Source of the DNA: Senegalimassilia faecalis
GTDB lineage: Bacteria; Actinomycetota; Coriobacteriia; Coriobacteriales; Eggerthellaceae
DNA length: 64,000 nt
Assembly (NCBI RefSeq): GCF_004135645.1
Contig: NZ_SDPW01000001.1
Location: 992,001 to 1,056,000 of the forward strand
Direction of reading: 5' to 3'
In this document: positions 47,581-55,132 of the stretch, one piece after another
Position numbering within the stretch: the stretch's first letter is position 1
Layout: each line of letters begins with the position of its first letter
Made by a program: the position numbers and the translations under genes
The notes under the pieces: generated by a model
What the model was told of the DNA's origin: nothing
Database searches by the model: none
What the model saw: the letters and a program-made list of their open reading frames with translations, nothing else

Positions 47581-48891
47581 ATGAAGCACAGAGACGATAA
47601 GATTGCGCGCGCTGCTCATATCAAAGCGCGCACCGAGGGCACATCGAATGAGATTTCATTCAGTGTATTGGATGCAGCGAAATACGCCGTGGACAACAAG
47701 CGTCAAAGGTTTAGCTTTCACGAATTCGTGAGCAACCGCGCAGCTCGGCGTGAAACTCCTTCAGATGTTTCACGTGAAACATCTGAAGGTTCGCCAAGCA
47801 AGGCATCCCGCATTCGCCGAGCTCAAGAAGGTTCGAGAAAGCAAATGCGGGAAGCCAAGGTCGCGAGGGTTTTGAGAAAGCCCAGTCGACACAGCGCTCA
47901 GCACGCAGCAGCTAAACAAAAACAGCTTTCGACGAAACGCATATCGTTGGAAGAGGAGATCGCAAGAAGAAAAGCTCGCAGACGCTTGGGCCGCATCGCG
48001 GCTTTGTCGGCAGTTGCCGTGATAACGATGGTTTTCGTTGCTATTGGCGTATGGATCTGGCACGTTGATGTAACCGAACAGCAGGGCTATGAAGCAATGC
48101 TGATGGATTCGATTGAGCTGGTATCGCAGGTAGATGATGTGATTCTGCAAATCGACGACATTGTGAACGACCCGTTCTCGGACGACAGCAAAAAATCGAA
48201 GCAATCTACGCTGAGTGAAATACCTGGTTGTCTAGATGTTCTTGAGCAGGCGGATGTGAAAGCACGGGAAGCTTCGGACGGGTTGAACGACCCGACAGTG
48301 AAAGACATTGCGAATCAAACGGTTATATCGATTGCCGCAAGGCACGCCATGATGCAGCAGGCTTCGGAATTGCTGGACGCGTCACTGCAGGTTGATGAAG
48401 CCGCGCAACAGTGTCAGGACATTTGGTCAGTCGTTCTTGACGCTGACGATGTGACGCATGAAGCGTCGAAGCTTGTTGAAGCCGACGATCCAGCGGGTTC
48501 GAAGGAGAAAACGCAGCAGGCAAATAGATTGTTTACGGATAGCCTTGCGCAGCTGAAAACATTTCAAGCGGAGCATGTGGAAGTAGATTTATCTGTGGCG
48601 ACGGCGTATATCGAAAAGCGGATCGAAGCCGCAGGGTATGCCATAGCGGCAGACGATGCGCTGATAGACCGAAACAAAGAGGAAGCGCTTGTTCAGAATG
48701 ACTGGTACAACGAGGCCGAAACGGAAGCGGCAACGCTGGCAATGAAGCTCCCTTCGGATATGGACAAGCTGTTCCACGATGCGTATAGCGAGCAATACTC
48801 ATCGTTGATAAAGGCTTACACCGCTAAGCGTGCAGAGGCGGGCGCGAGTGATGCAGTTATACGTGATTATTTGGGGGCACAAGGCAAATAG
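47581..48891 (+). CDS. Single-pass membrane protein of unknown function
   Basis: 436 residues. A basic cytoplasmic N-terminus (about 1-140, Arg/Lys/Ser-rich) is followed by one membrane helix (IAALSAVAVITMVFVAIGVWIW, about 140-163) and a long, mostly helical extracytoplasmic part rich in Asp/Glu/Ala, predicted coiled coil. No family recognised. It starts 12 bases after the DinG-type gene without its own clear ribosome site, so probably cotranscribed. A parS site is written into codons 61-67. Confidence 0.78.
   Translation: MKHRDDKIARAAHIKARTEGTSNEISFSVLDAAKYAVDNKRQRFSFHEFVSNRAARRETPSDVSRETSEGSPSKASRIRRAQEGSRKQMREAKVARVLRKPSRHSAQHAAAKQKQLSTKRISLEEEIARRKARRRLGRIAALSAVAVITMVFVAIGVWIWHVDVTEQQGYEAMLMDSIELVSQVDDVILQIDDIVNDPFSDDSKKSKQSTLSEIPGCLDVLEQADVKAREASDGLNDPTVKDIANQTVISIAARHAMMQQASELLDASLQVDEAAQQCQDIWSVVLDADDVTHEASKLVEADDPAGSKEKTQQANRLFTDSLAQLKTFQAEHVEVDLSVATAYIEKRIEAAGYAIAADDALIDRNKEEALVQNDWYNEAETEAATLAMKLPSDMDKLFHDAYSEQYSSLIKAYTAKRAEAGASDAVIRDYLGAQGK
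47766..47781. promoter_or_regulatory. parS centromere site (9), inside a coding 32-bp palindrome
   Basis: TGTTTCACGTGAAACA at the centre of a perfect palindrome covering 47758-47789 (flank CCTTCAGA / TCTGAAGG). It encodes Asp-Val-Ser-Arg-Glu-Thr-Ser in the disordered cytoplasmic part of the membrane protein. Confidence 0.95.
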
Positions 48892-48946
48892 CGTATACTT
48901 CAACCCGTATATGCCTTGCTGAAGTTGAGGAATGAAAGGCAACATA

Positions 48947-51900
48947 ATGCCGGAGATTAAAGAGCATATCGCGTACTTGTCGCAGGAAATCGGCGCGCGC
49001 CCGGCGGGCACCGAGGAAGAGCAGCAGGCGGCGCTGTATATTACCGAGCAGTTCCAAAAGGATGCGGGGTTGCCTGCATCGATTGAGGGTTTCAATGGCG
49101 TTGGCGACGCAGATTTGCCGGTCATGATTTGCTGCGGCGCAGCGGTGGTGTTTGCACTGCTGTCGCTGATTGTGCCGGTACTTAGCATCGTGGGCGTGAT
49201 TGGGTCGCTTGTCGCGGCGGCGCTGTTTGCGACGGAGCTGTTCGGCAGGCCTGTTCTGTCGAAGTTTCTGGGTAAGGGTGTAAGCCAGAACGTGGTGGCG
49301 AAATACGAACCCGGTGTGCCCGAGGGAGAATCTTCGGCCCGCCGTCGCAAGGTGATTTTGGTGGCTCGCTACGATACTGGCAAGGTCCGTCCTGAACTTG
49401 CCTCCTCTGTTGCCTCGTTTATGCCGCTTATCAATAAGGTTTCGTTTGGTGCCTTGGTTGCACTTCCTGTGCTACTCCTTATTAAAGGTGTGGCGCTTGG
49501 CCAGGCGGAAGGTGCGCTTCCGGCGGTTTTCACGGTGCTGGTGGTTGTCGCGATGATCCTTGCAGCTATCCCGCTGGTGTTTGGCGTTCTGCACAAAACG
49601 GCTGCGTACAACGAAGGTGCCAACAACAACGCATCGGGCGTTGCGGCGCTGCTTGAAGTTGCGCATCGCATCGGAGTGGGTCGCGTGAGCGAAGCGGAAA
49701 TCGCTGAACGGGAAGACGCCATCATGCACGGCGAAGAGGCTGCGTATGACAATGGTTTGGTTCCCGAAGGCGCCGAGTTCGTGTATGCAGGTCACCCGCA
49801 TTCGTCGATGCCGGAAGAGGAAAGCCTGGTTGCCGCGAAGGCGGCCATAGCGGCGCTGTCCGGCAAGCCGGTAAGCGGTCTTTCCGCAGAGGATGTCGAG
49901 CGCAATCTCGAAAAAATCGAACGCCACGATCGCGAAGAGGCCGAAGAAGAGGCCCGCATGCAGCGCATGGAAGCGCGTGCAGTGGAAAGCGCACGCCGCG
50001 ATGCGGAGCGCGCCCGTGCCGAAGAGCAGGCAGCGGCCGAGCGCGCTGCTGTTGAAGCCGCGCTTGCTGCTCAGGTTGCAGACGAGCAGCCTGTTGAAGC
50101 AGCGCCGGAGCAGGTCGCTGCGCCTGAGCAAATGGAGCAGACGCCTGTTCAGGCGGAAATTCCTGAACCTGTGCAGGAGCCGGTTCGCCCGACAAACAGC
50201 GTGCCCGATTGGTTCGTGAAGGCCCAAGAGAAGGCTAAGAAGCCGCGTACGGCTGAAAAGCCGGTGCAGCGCTCTCGCTACGCAAGTGCGCTTGATGCTG
50301 CGGTTGCGGAAAGCGCCGGTCATTTTGCAAAAGCGAACAACATCGTCGAACACGAGCTTGAACGTGCTATCGACGTAGATCGCGACACGATTCATGAAGT
50401 GAAGGCTCCGCAGTGGGCAACGATCAAGCCCGTTCAACCTTTTGAAGCTTCTGCTGCAGATTCGGCGTCTCAGCCGGTTCAGCCTTCGCCGTTTGCCACC
50501 ATCGACCCGGTGCAGCCCGCACCGCTTGCCAACATTGAGCCTGTGCAACCCGCAGTTGCTCCTGTGGAGACGAAGCCTGTTGTCGTCGAGCAGGGCGCAG
50601 GCGCTTCCGACGTCGAGTTAGCGAACGCCGATCAGGTGCAGGAGATGTCGGAGCTTCAGGCCGTACCCGAAACCGCTGTGTCTGAGCAGGTTGCGGCTGA
50701 GCCTCAGCCTTCTCAAATCGCAGATGTTGCCGAAGATAAGCCCGTTCCCGCGTCGCGTGCGGTAAGCGTTGATCCATTTGCGACGGCCGCTACGCCGCCT
50801 ATCGACGTGACACAGCTTCATATCGACGATGTTCCCCCGGTAAGCGATATCCCCATGCCGGCATTTCTGGACCCGCGCAAGGTGCAGGCTGAAGCGCAGC
50901 AGCGTCAGTCCGATGCACCCCGTTCGGATAATCGCCTAGACGCTACGGATGCTGCTATCAGCGAAAACGGTCGCGTTGATTCATCGGCTATGGTGCAGAA
51001 GACCGCTGAGCAGCCCAATGCGCTTCCTGGTGAGTTGCAGGCTACGCCGCTGAACATCCCCACGGTTTCCGAAGAGCAGGCGCATGCGCCTATAACGCTG
51101 CCCGACATCGGCGCCACCGCGCCCGGTATGGCCCCCGTTGCCGCTGCCGCAAAGCAGCGCGCACCGCTGGCGGACGTTGAGTCAAAGGGAAAGAAGGCTG
51201 CTCGGAGCTTGCTGAGCTTGCTTCCCTCCATCGGCTCGGCTGATGTCGCATCGTCGCAGGCGCAGGAATCGCAAGATGACGGGCAGAAGGCCGACCATCC
51301 TTCCTTGCTTGCGTCCCTTCCCTCGTTGTCGGGCGCTATCAAAGCTGCTGATGTTGCCCAGGCGCAGCCGGGCATGGATGCTGCGCAGGCTTCGCTTGGC
51401 ACGGCAGGCGCAACGGGCTCGTTCGCTCCCGTGAGCGCTCAGCTGGTGCAATCCATGGACCCTGAGGACATGTACGTGCACGATGCCGATGATTCCGCTT
51501 ACGAGGACAATTTCACCGAGACGGGCGCTTTTGCAGGCCCGGGATATATGGAGATGCCGAAGTCGCGCTTCCGTCGCTTCCTTGATAAGTTCCATCGCAA
51601 CAAGGGAGAAGAGGAGGACACTCCTCAGGATTGGCTTGACGTTGACGAAGGGTTCGAGGCGCGTGCTGTAGGCAAGGCCCGCGGCGGCTGGGAAAGCTTC
51701 CAGGAAGAGCATTACGAGCAAGGCGAGTATCAGGGCGACTATGCAGTTGACGAGCAGGTGGCATACGAGGGATCTACGCAAATGATGCCTCCCCTGCAGC
51801 CGGAAAGCCAGCTGGATGCCACGCAGGCGTTTGTGCCGCAGCCGAGTGATGTGCAGCCGGAAAGTCAGCAGTCTGAGTACGGCTTCAACGACGATTTCGA

Positions 51901-52537
51901 TGCTGACGATATTGCCGAGGACGCGAACGATGGTCGACATTTCCGTCCGTGGCATGGCGGCGCGTTCTCGTCCCGCCGTGTGGAGAACGCGAACCTCAGC
52001 TCCGAGGAGCTTGCAGACGAAGCGGCTGCGGCCGCTTCTCCTGCCCCCGTTGAGGTGGACGAAGAGCTGAGCGAGGTCTATCAGTTCCGCAACCCCGACA
52101 TCAATACCGAGGTGTGGTTCGTGGCGCTGGGCTCCGAGCTTGCGCAGAACGCCGGCATGCGAGCGTTCTTGGAAGCCCACGAATTGGAGCTGCGCGGTGC
52201 GTTCATCATCGATCTGGATGCGCTGGGCGCGGGCGACTTGACCATGATTGAACGCGAGGGATACCTCAAGCCCGCGAATGCTTCTTCTCGCATGAAGCGC
52301 TATATTCGCAAGGCTTCGCAGGCTAGCGGTGTGAAAATTGCGAATGGTTCGATGATGTGGGAGGAAAGCGCTGCTTCGTTTGCAACGAAGCATGGGCAGC
52401 AAGCCATGCACCTTGTGGGCATGGATGGTGCGAAGCCGGCGCTGTATGGTCAAGTTGACGACACGATCGAGAACATCGACGACCGCAAACTTAACGATAA
52501 CGTGCAGTTCCTTATGGAGTTGTTGAAGAATATGTAG
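48947..52537 (+). CDS. M28-peptidase-like membrane protein with giant disordered insertion, probably catalytically inactive
   Basis: 1196 residues. N-terminal IGARPAGTEEEQQAALYI and ANNNASGVAALLEVAHRIG, and the C-terminal VWFVALGS...IIDLDALG...DDTIENID, trace the two halves of an M28 aminopeptidase fold. Metal ligands are mostly lost: usual His is Arg141 (RYD), usual bridging Asp is Asn227, the second Glu of the EE pair is Leu, and the last His is absent. Four membrane segments lie at about 60-95 and 165-215. Between the halves (about 245-1050) is an Ala/Pro/Gln/Glu-rich stretch with a repeated IxPVQP motif near 490-530. ATG at 48947 has AAAGGC upstream; 48932 is possible. Confidence 0.75.
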   Translation: MPEIKEHIAYLSQEIGARPAGTEEEQQAALYITEQFQKDAGLPASIEGFNGVGDADLPVMICCGAAVVFALLSLIVPVLSIVGVIGSLVAAALFATELFGRPVLSKFLGKGVSQNVVAKYEPGVPEGESSARRRKVILVARYDTGKVRPELASSVASFMPLINKVSFGALVALPVLLLIKGVALGQAEGALPAVFTVLVVVAMILAAIPLVFGVLHKTAAYNEGANNNASGVAALLEVAHRIGVGRVSEAEIAEREDAIMHGEEAAYDNGLVPEGAEFVYAGHPHSSMPEEESLVAAKAAIAALSGKPVSGLSAEDVERNLEKIERHDREEAEEEARMQRMEARAVESARRDAERARAEEQAAAERAAVEAALAAQVADEQPVEAAPEQVAAPEQMEQTPVQAEIPEPVQEPVRPTNSVPDWFVKAQEKAKKPRTAEKPVQRSRYASALDAAVAESAGHFAKANNIVEHELERAIDVDRDTIHEVKAPQWATIKPVQPFEASAADSASQPVQPSPFATIDPVQPAPLANIEPVQPAVAPVETKPVVVEQGAGASDVELANADQVQEMSELQAVPETAVSEQVAAEPQPSQIADVAEDKPVPASRAVSVDPFATAATPPIDVTQLHIDDVPPVSDIPMPAFLDPRKVQAEAQQRQSDAPRSDNRLDATDAAISENGRVDSSAMVQKTAEQPNALPGELQATPLNIPTVSEEQAHAPITLPDIGATAPGMAPVAAAAKQRAPLADVESKGKKAARSLLSLLPSIGSADVASSQAQESQDDGQKADHPSLLASLPSLSGAIKAADVAQAQPGMDAAQASLGTAGATGSFAPVSAQLVQSMDPEDMYVHDADDSAYEDNFTETGAFAGPGYMEMPKSRFRRFLDKFHRNKGEEEDTPQDWLDVDEGFEARAVGKARGGWESFQEEHYEQGEYQGDYAVDEQVAYEGSTQMMPPLQPESQLDATQAFVPQPSDVQPESQQSEYGFNDDFDADDIAEDANDGRHFRPWHGGAFSSRRVENANLSSEELADEAAAAASPAPVEVDEELSEVYQFRNPDINTEVWFVALGSELAQNAGMRAFLEAHELELRGAFIIDLDALGAGDLTMIEREGYLKPANASSRMKRYIRKASQASGVKIANGSMMWEESAASFATKHGQQAMHLVGMDGAKPALYGQVDDTIENIDDRKLNDNVQFLMELLKNM

Positions 52538-52669
52538 GTCGCGAAACGTGTCGGTAATGGACGGCAAAGGCAGTTACCCTATAATGCAGTCCGCCCACGT
52601 GAACATCGACGGAGTCGTTCGCCGATTGTCGGCACCACGACGCCGATATTGAAACTAGAGAGGTTTAAG

Positions 52670-52819
52670 ATGGCTATCGAGGCATACTGCGTTAAATGCA
52701 AGGCGAAGAAGATCATGAAAGATCCTGTGGAGGGCGTCACCAAGAACGGTAAGCCCATCACGAAGGGGAAATGCCCTGACTGCGGCACAACCATCTGCCG
52801 CATCGGCGCTGCAAAGTAA
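52670..52819 (+). CDS. DUF5679-type small zinc-ribbon protein
   Basis: 49 residues with two CxxC pairs (CVKC at 7-10 and CPDC at 35-38), separated by a basic stretch ITKGK and DPVEGVTKNG, plus one further Cys at 43. This agrees with the DUF5679 small zinc-ribbon family common in actinobacteria; function unknown. GAGGTTTAAG ribosome site, own terminator. Too short to be noticed in a normal ORF screen. Confidence 0.85.
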   Translation: MAIEAYCVKCKAKKIMKDPVEGVTKNGKPITKGKCPDCGTTICRIGAAK

Positions 52820-52835
52820 CATATCGTCTGAGCAA

Positions 52836-52875
52836 CCAGCAATGCCCGCATTCGTGCGGGCATTGCTGGTTTTTG
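52836..52875 (+). terminator. Terminator of the zinc-ribbon gene
   Basis: 15-bp perfect stem CCAGCAATGCCCGCA / TGCGGGCATTGCTGG with TTCG loop, then TTTTT, 16 bases past the stop. Confidence 0.96.
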
Positions 52876-52915
52876 AAGCGAGGGGAGCTGCGAAGCGCAG
52901 CGGGAAGGAAACAGT

Positions 52916-54262
52916 ATGGCTAACGATCAAAAGATCGACCTGTACGATCACTTCAGGGAAATCAACACCATTGACGCTAGCAAGTACAAGAAATACGATG
53001 TGAAGCGCGGCCTACGTAACGACGACGGTACGGGCGTTCTGGCGGGCCTGACTGGCATTTCCAACGTACATGGCTACGTTATGTCCGATGGCGAAAAAGT
53101 GGCCGATACCGGCGAGCTGCGCCTTCGTGGTTACGACCTGTACGACCTTCTTGGCGTGGATGCGAAAGATAGGCGCTTCAATTACGAAGAAGTGTCCTAT
53201 CTGCTGCTAATGGGCGAGTTGCCAACGCAACAGCAGCTTGACGACTACATTGCCGCCATCGATGCGCAGCGCGAGCTACCTGACGGCTTCACGGCTTCCA
53301 TGATCATGCGCGACACCCCCCCGGACATCATGAACGTGCTCGCACGTACGGTGATGCTGCTGTACGCCTACGACACGCATGCCGAGGACCGATCGGCCCA
53401 ACACGAGATTTCGACGGCTATTTCGCTGATTTCGCGTCTTCCGCGCATTATGGTGCTGACGTATTACGCCATGCGCGCGCGTTACAGCAACGATTCCATG
53501 ATCATGCATCGCTTCGTTCCTGGGCAATCGACGGCGGAAACCATTCTGTCCATGCTGCGTCCCGACCGTCAGTTCGGGCCGGAAGAGGCGCGCATGCTTG
53601 ATATTATGCTGTGCCTGCATGCCGAGCACGGCGGCGGCAATAACTCCACGTTCACCACGCATGTGCTGACTTCGGCGGATACCGACGCGTATTCGACGTA
53701 TGCGGCTGCCATTGGGTCGCTGAAGGGTCGCAAGCATGGCGGTGCGAATCATCAGGTCATCGCCATGCAGAAGGAAATCAAGGAGAACGTTGCCAACTGG
53801 GACAATGACGACGAGGTGGCGGCGTACCTTGCGAAAATCGTGAACAAGCAGGCGTACGACAAGAGCGGCTTGGTATATGGCATGGGACACGCGGTGTACA
53901 CGCTATCCGACCCCCGCGCGGTCATTTGCAAGCGCTTTGCAGAAAAGCTTGCCGTGGGTACCGAATACGAGGCTGAGTTCCGCCTGCTTGAGAAAATCGA
54001 GCGCCTGGCGCCCGAGGTTATCCTGAACGAAAAGGGCACGCACAAGGACATGTGCGCGAACGTGGACATGTATTCCGGCTTTGTGTACTCCATGCTCGGC
54101 ATTCCCGAGGATTTGTTCACTCCCCTGTTCGCCTGCGCGCGTATGTCGGGCTGGGCGGCTCATCGCTTTGAGGAAATCGTTTCCGGTAAGAGGATCATTC
54201 GTCCTGCTTATAAATCGATTTACAGCAAGAAGCGAGCGTACACGCCGATGGAAGAACGCTAA
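52916..54262 (+). CDS. gltA: Citrate synthase (citrate/2-methylcitrate synthase family)
   Basis: 448 residues. Catalytic landmarks HAEHGGGNNSTFTTHV, HGGANHQVIAM and GMGHAVYTLSDPRA are present; the last one has Ala where most have Arg (GHRVY), a variant seen in a branch of anaerobic citrate synthases. Condenses acetyl-CoA and oxaloacetate; 2-methylcitrate activity cannot be excluded. GGAAGGAAACAGT ribosome site 6 bases before ATG. Monocistronic, terminator follows. Confidence 0.92.
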   Translation: MANDQKIDLYDHFREINTIDASKYKKYDVKRGLRNDDGTGVLAGLTGISNVHGYVMSDGEKVADTGELRLRGYDLYDLLGVDAKDRRFNYEEVSYLLLMGELPTQQQLDDYIAAIDAQRELPDGFTASMIMRDTPPDIMNVLARTVMLLYAYDTHAEDRSAQHEISTAISLISRLPRIMVLTYYAMRARYSNDSMIMHRFVPGQSTAETILSMLRPDRQFGPEEARMLDIMLCLHAEHGGGNNSTFTTHVLTSADTDAYSTYAAAIGSLKGRKHGGANHQVIAMQKEIKENVANWDNDDEVAAYLAKIVNKQAYDKSGLVYGMGHAVYTLSDPRAVICKRFAEKLAVGTEYEAEFRLLEKIERLAPEVILNEKGTHKDMCANVDMYSGFVYSMLGIPEDLFTPLFACARMSGWAAHRFEEIVSGKRIIRPAYKSIYSKKRAYTPMEER

Positions 54263-54281
54263 AACGAAGCCAAGAAAACGA

Positions 54282-54310
54282 AAAAGCGCTCGGAGGTTCC
54301 GGGCGCTTTT
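54282..54310 (+). terminator. Terminator of citrate synthase gene
   Basis: 13-bp stem AAAAGCGCTCGGA / TCCGGGCGCTTTT (one G-T pair), 3-base loop, 19 bases after the stop. Confidence 0.93.
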
Positions 54311-54316
54311 GAGTTC

Positions 54317-54338
54317 CTGGCGGAGGAAGTAGGATTCG
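54317..54338 (-). repeat. Duplicated 3' end of tRNA-Ser(TGA) (att-like direct repeat)
   Basis: 22 bases identical to 54508-54529, which is the 3' end of tRNA-Ser(TGA) including the CCA and part of the T-arm. The copies are 191 bp apart in the same orientation. No tRNA structure continues here. A duplicated tRNA 3' end is the classic scar of integrase-mediated insertion at a tRNA gene. Confidence 0.85.
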
Positions 54339-54387
54339 CGTATTCGGTTCGCGAATCCGCACCCCTCCCTCGCAAGCTCGGTCGGGC

Positions 54388-54436
54388 GTTTCACGTTAAG
54401 AAAACGTGCCACTGGCACGTTTCCTTAACGTGAAAC
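54388..54436. repeat. Long inverted repeat between the tRNA-end duplicates
   Basis: 23-base arms with one mismatch (54388-54410 and 54414-54436), 3-base centre ACT. Each arm begins with GTTTCACGTTAAG, a parS half-site-like sequence. Unknown role; may be a remnant of the excised element or a regulatory stem. Confidence 0.75.
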
Positions 54437-54478
54437 CACCTTATCGGTTCGAATCCGTCCGATCTCTTTCGAAAATAA

Positions 54479-54500
54479 AAACGCCCGGAGGCCCGGGCGT
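54479..54500 (-). terminator. Terminator of tRNA-Ser(TGA)
   Basis: 8-bp GC-rich stem ACGCCCGG / CCGGGCGT, short loop, then TTTTTATTTT on the minus strand, 9 bases beyond the tRNA end. Confidence 0.9.
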
Positions 54501-54508
54501 GTGTAATC

Positions 54509-54596
54509 TGGCGGAGGAAGTAGGATTCGAACCCACGGAACCTTGCGGCTCAACAGTTTTCAAGACTGCCGCCTTCAACCACTCGGCCATTCCTCC
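54509..54596 (-). tRNA. tRNA-Ser (TGA)
   Basis: 88-base class II tRNA; acceptor GGAGGAA / TTCCTCC, anticodon loop CTTGAAA (TGA), variable arm, T-arm GGGTTCGAATCC, encoded CCA. Reads UCA and wobble UCN codons. Lies 33 bases from the divergent tadA. Its 3' 22 bases are duplicated at 54317-54338. Confidence 0.97.
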
Positions 54597-54629
54597 GTAA
54601 CGTTGGTAGGATACCATATAATGCTACCT

Positions 54630-55130
54630 ATGAATGACGAAGAATACATGCGCATGGCGCTAGAGGAAGCGCAACGGGCTGCCGATTTGGGCGAAGTGCC
54701 TATCGGTGCTGTTGTGGTGTACCAACCTATCGATAAGGGGACAAGGCGTCCGTTGGCGGAGCCGCGCGTGATTGCGCGGGCATGCAACGTGCGCGAAACC
54801 CAGCAAGACCCTGCAGGGCATGCGGAGTTCGTTGCCATGAAACAAGCGGCGGCAGAGCTTGGCGTTTGGCGCCTGACAGGCTGTACGGTGTACGTAACAC
54901 TGGAGCCGTGCATCATGTGCGCGGGGCTGATGCACCAAGCGCGCATCGACCGATGTGTGTATGGGGCGCCTGATCCGAAAGCCGGTGCGCTGGGAACACT
55001 GTACTCCATCAACAGCGACAAGCGGTTGAACCATACGTTTGAGGTGGTTCCCGGAGTCTTGGCAGATGAGTGCGCCGGCATTCTGAAACGGTTTTTCGCA
55101 GCTCGAAGGAAGAAACGAACGGAGCGATAA
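54630..55130 (+). CDS. tadA: tRNA-specific adenosine deaminase TadA
   Basis: 166 residues. Zinc-site motifs HAEFVAM and PCIMCAG (HAE + PCxxC) of the cytidine/adenosine deaminase fold; LGEVPIGAVVV and the C-terminal RRKKR agree with TadA, which makes inosine at A34 of tRNA-Arg(ACG). A loop with extra residues (YQPIDKGTRRPLAEPRV) follows the first strand. I prefer the ATG at 54630 (MNDEEYMRMAL), 7 bases after a TATAAT box; ATG at 54621 with AGGA upstream is the alternative. Confidence 0.92.
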   Translation: MNDEEYMRMALEEAQRAADLGEVPIGAVVVYQPIDKGTRRPLAEPRVIARACNVRETQQDPAGHAEFVAMKQAAAELGVWRLTGCTVYVTLEPCIMCAGLMHQARIDRCVYGAPDPKAGALGTLYSINSDKRLNHTFEVVPGVLADECAGILKRFFAARRKKRTER

Positions 55131-55132
55131 CG

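Noticed and set aside
50300-50800. Possible CRISPR or tandem DNA repeat in the M28-like gene
   Set aside because: The repetition is a loose protein-level IxPVQP motif in an Ala/Pro-rich stretch; DNA copies differ and no regular spacing exists.
54440-54470. T-arm-like GGTTCGAATCC as a second tRNA on the plus strand
   Set aside because: No acceptor or anticodon arm can be built around it; at most a remnant.
54406-54600. 64-codon open frame across the tRNA-Ser(TGA) region
   Set aside because: Runs through the tRNA and its terminator on the opposite strand; no ribosome site.
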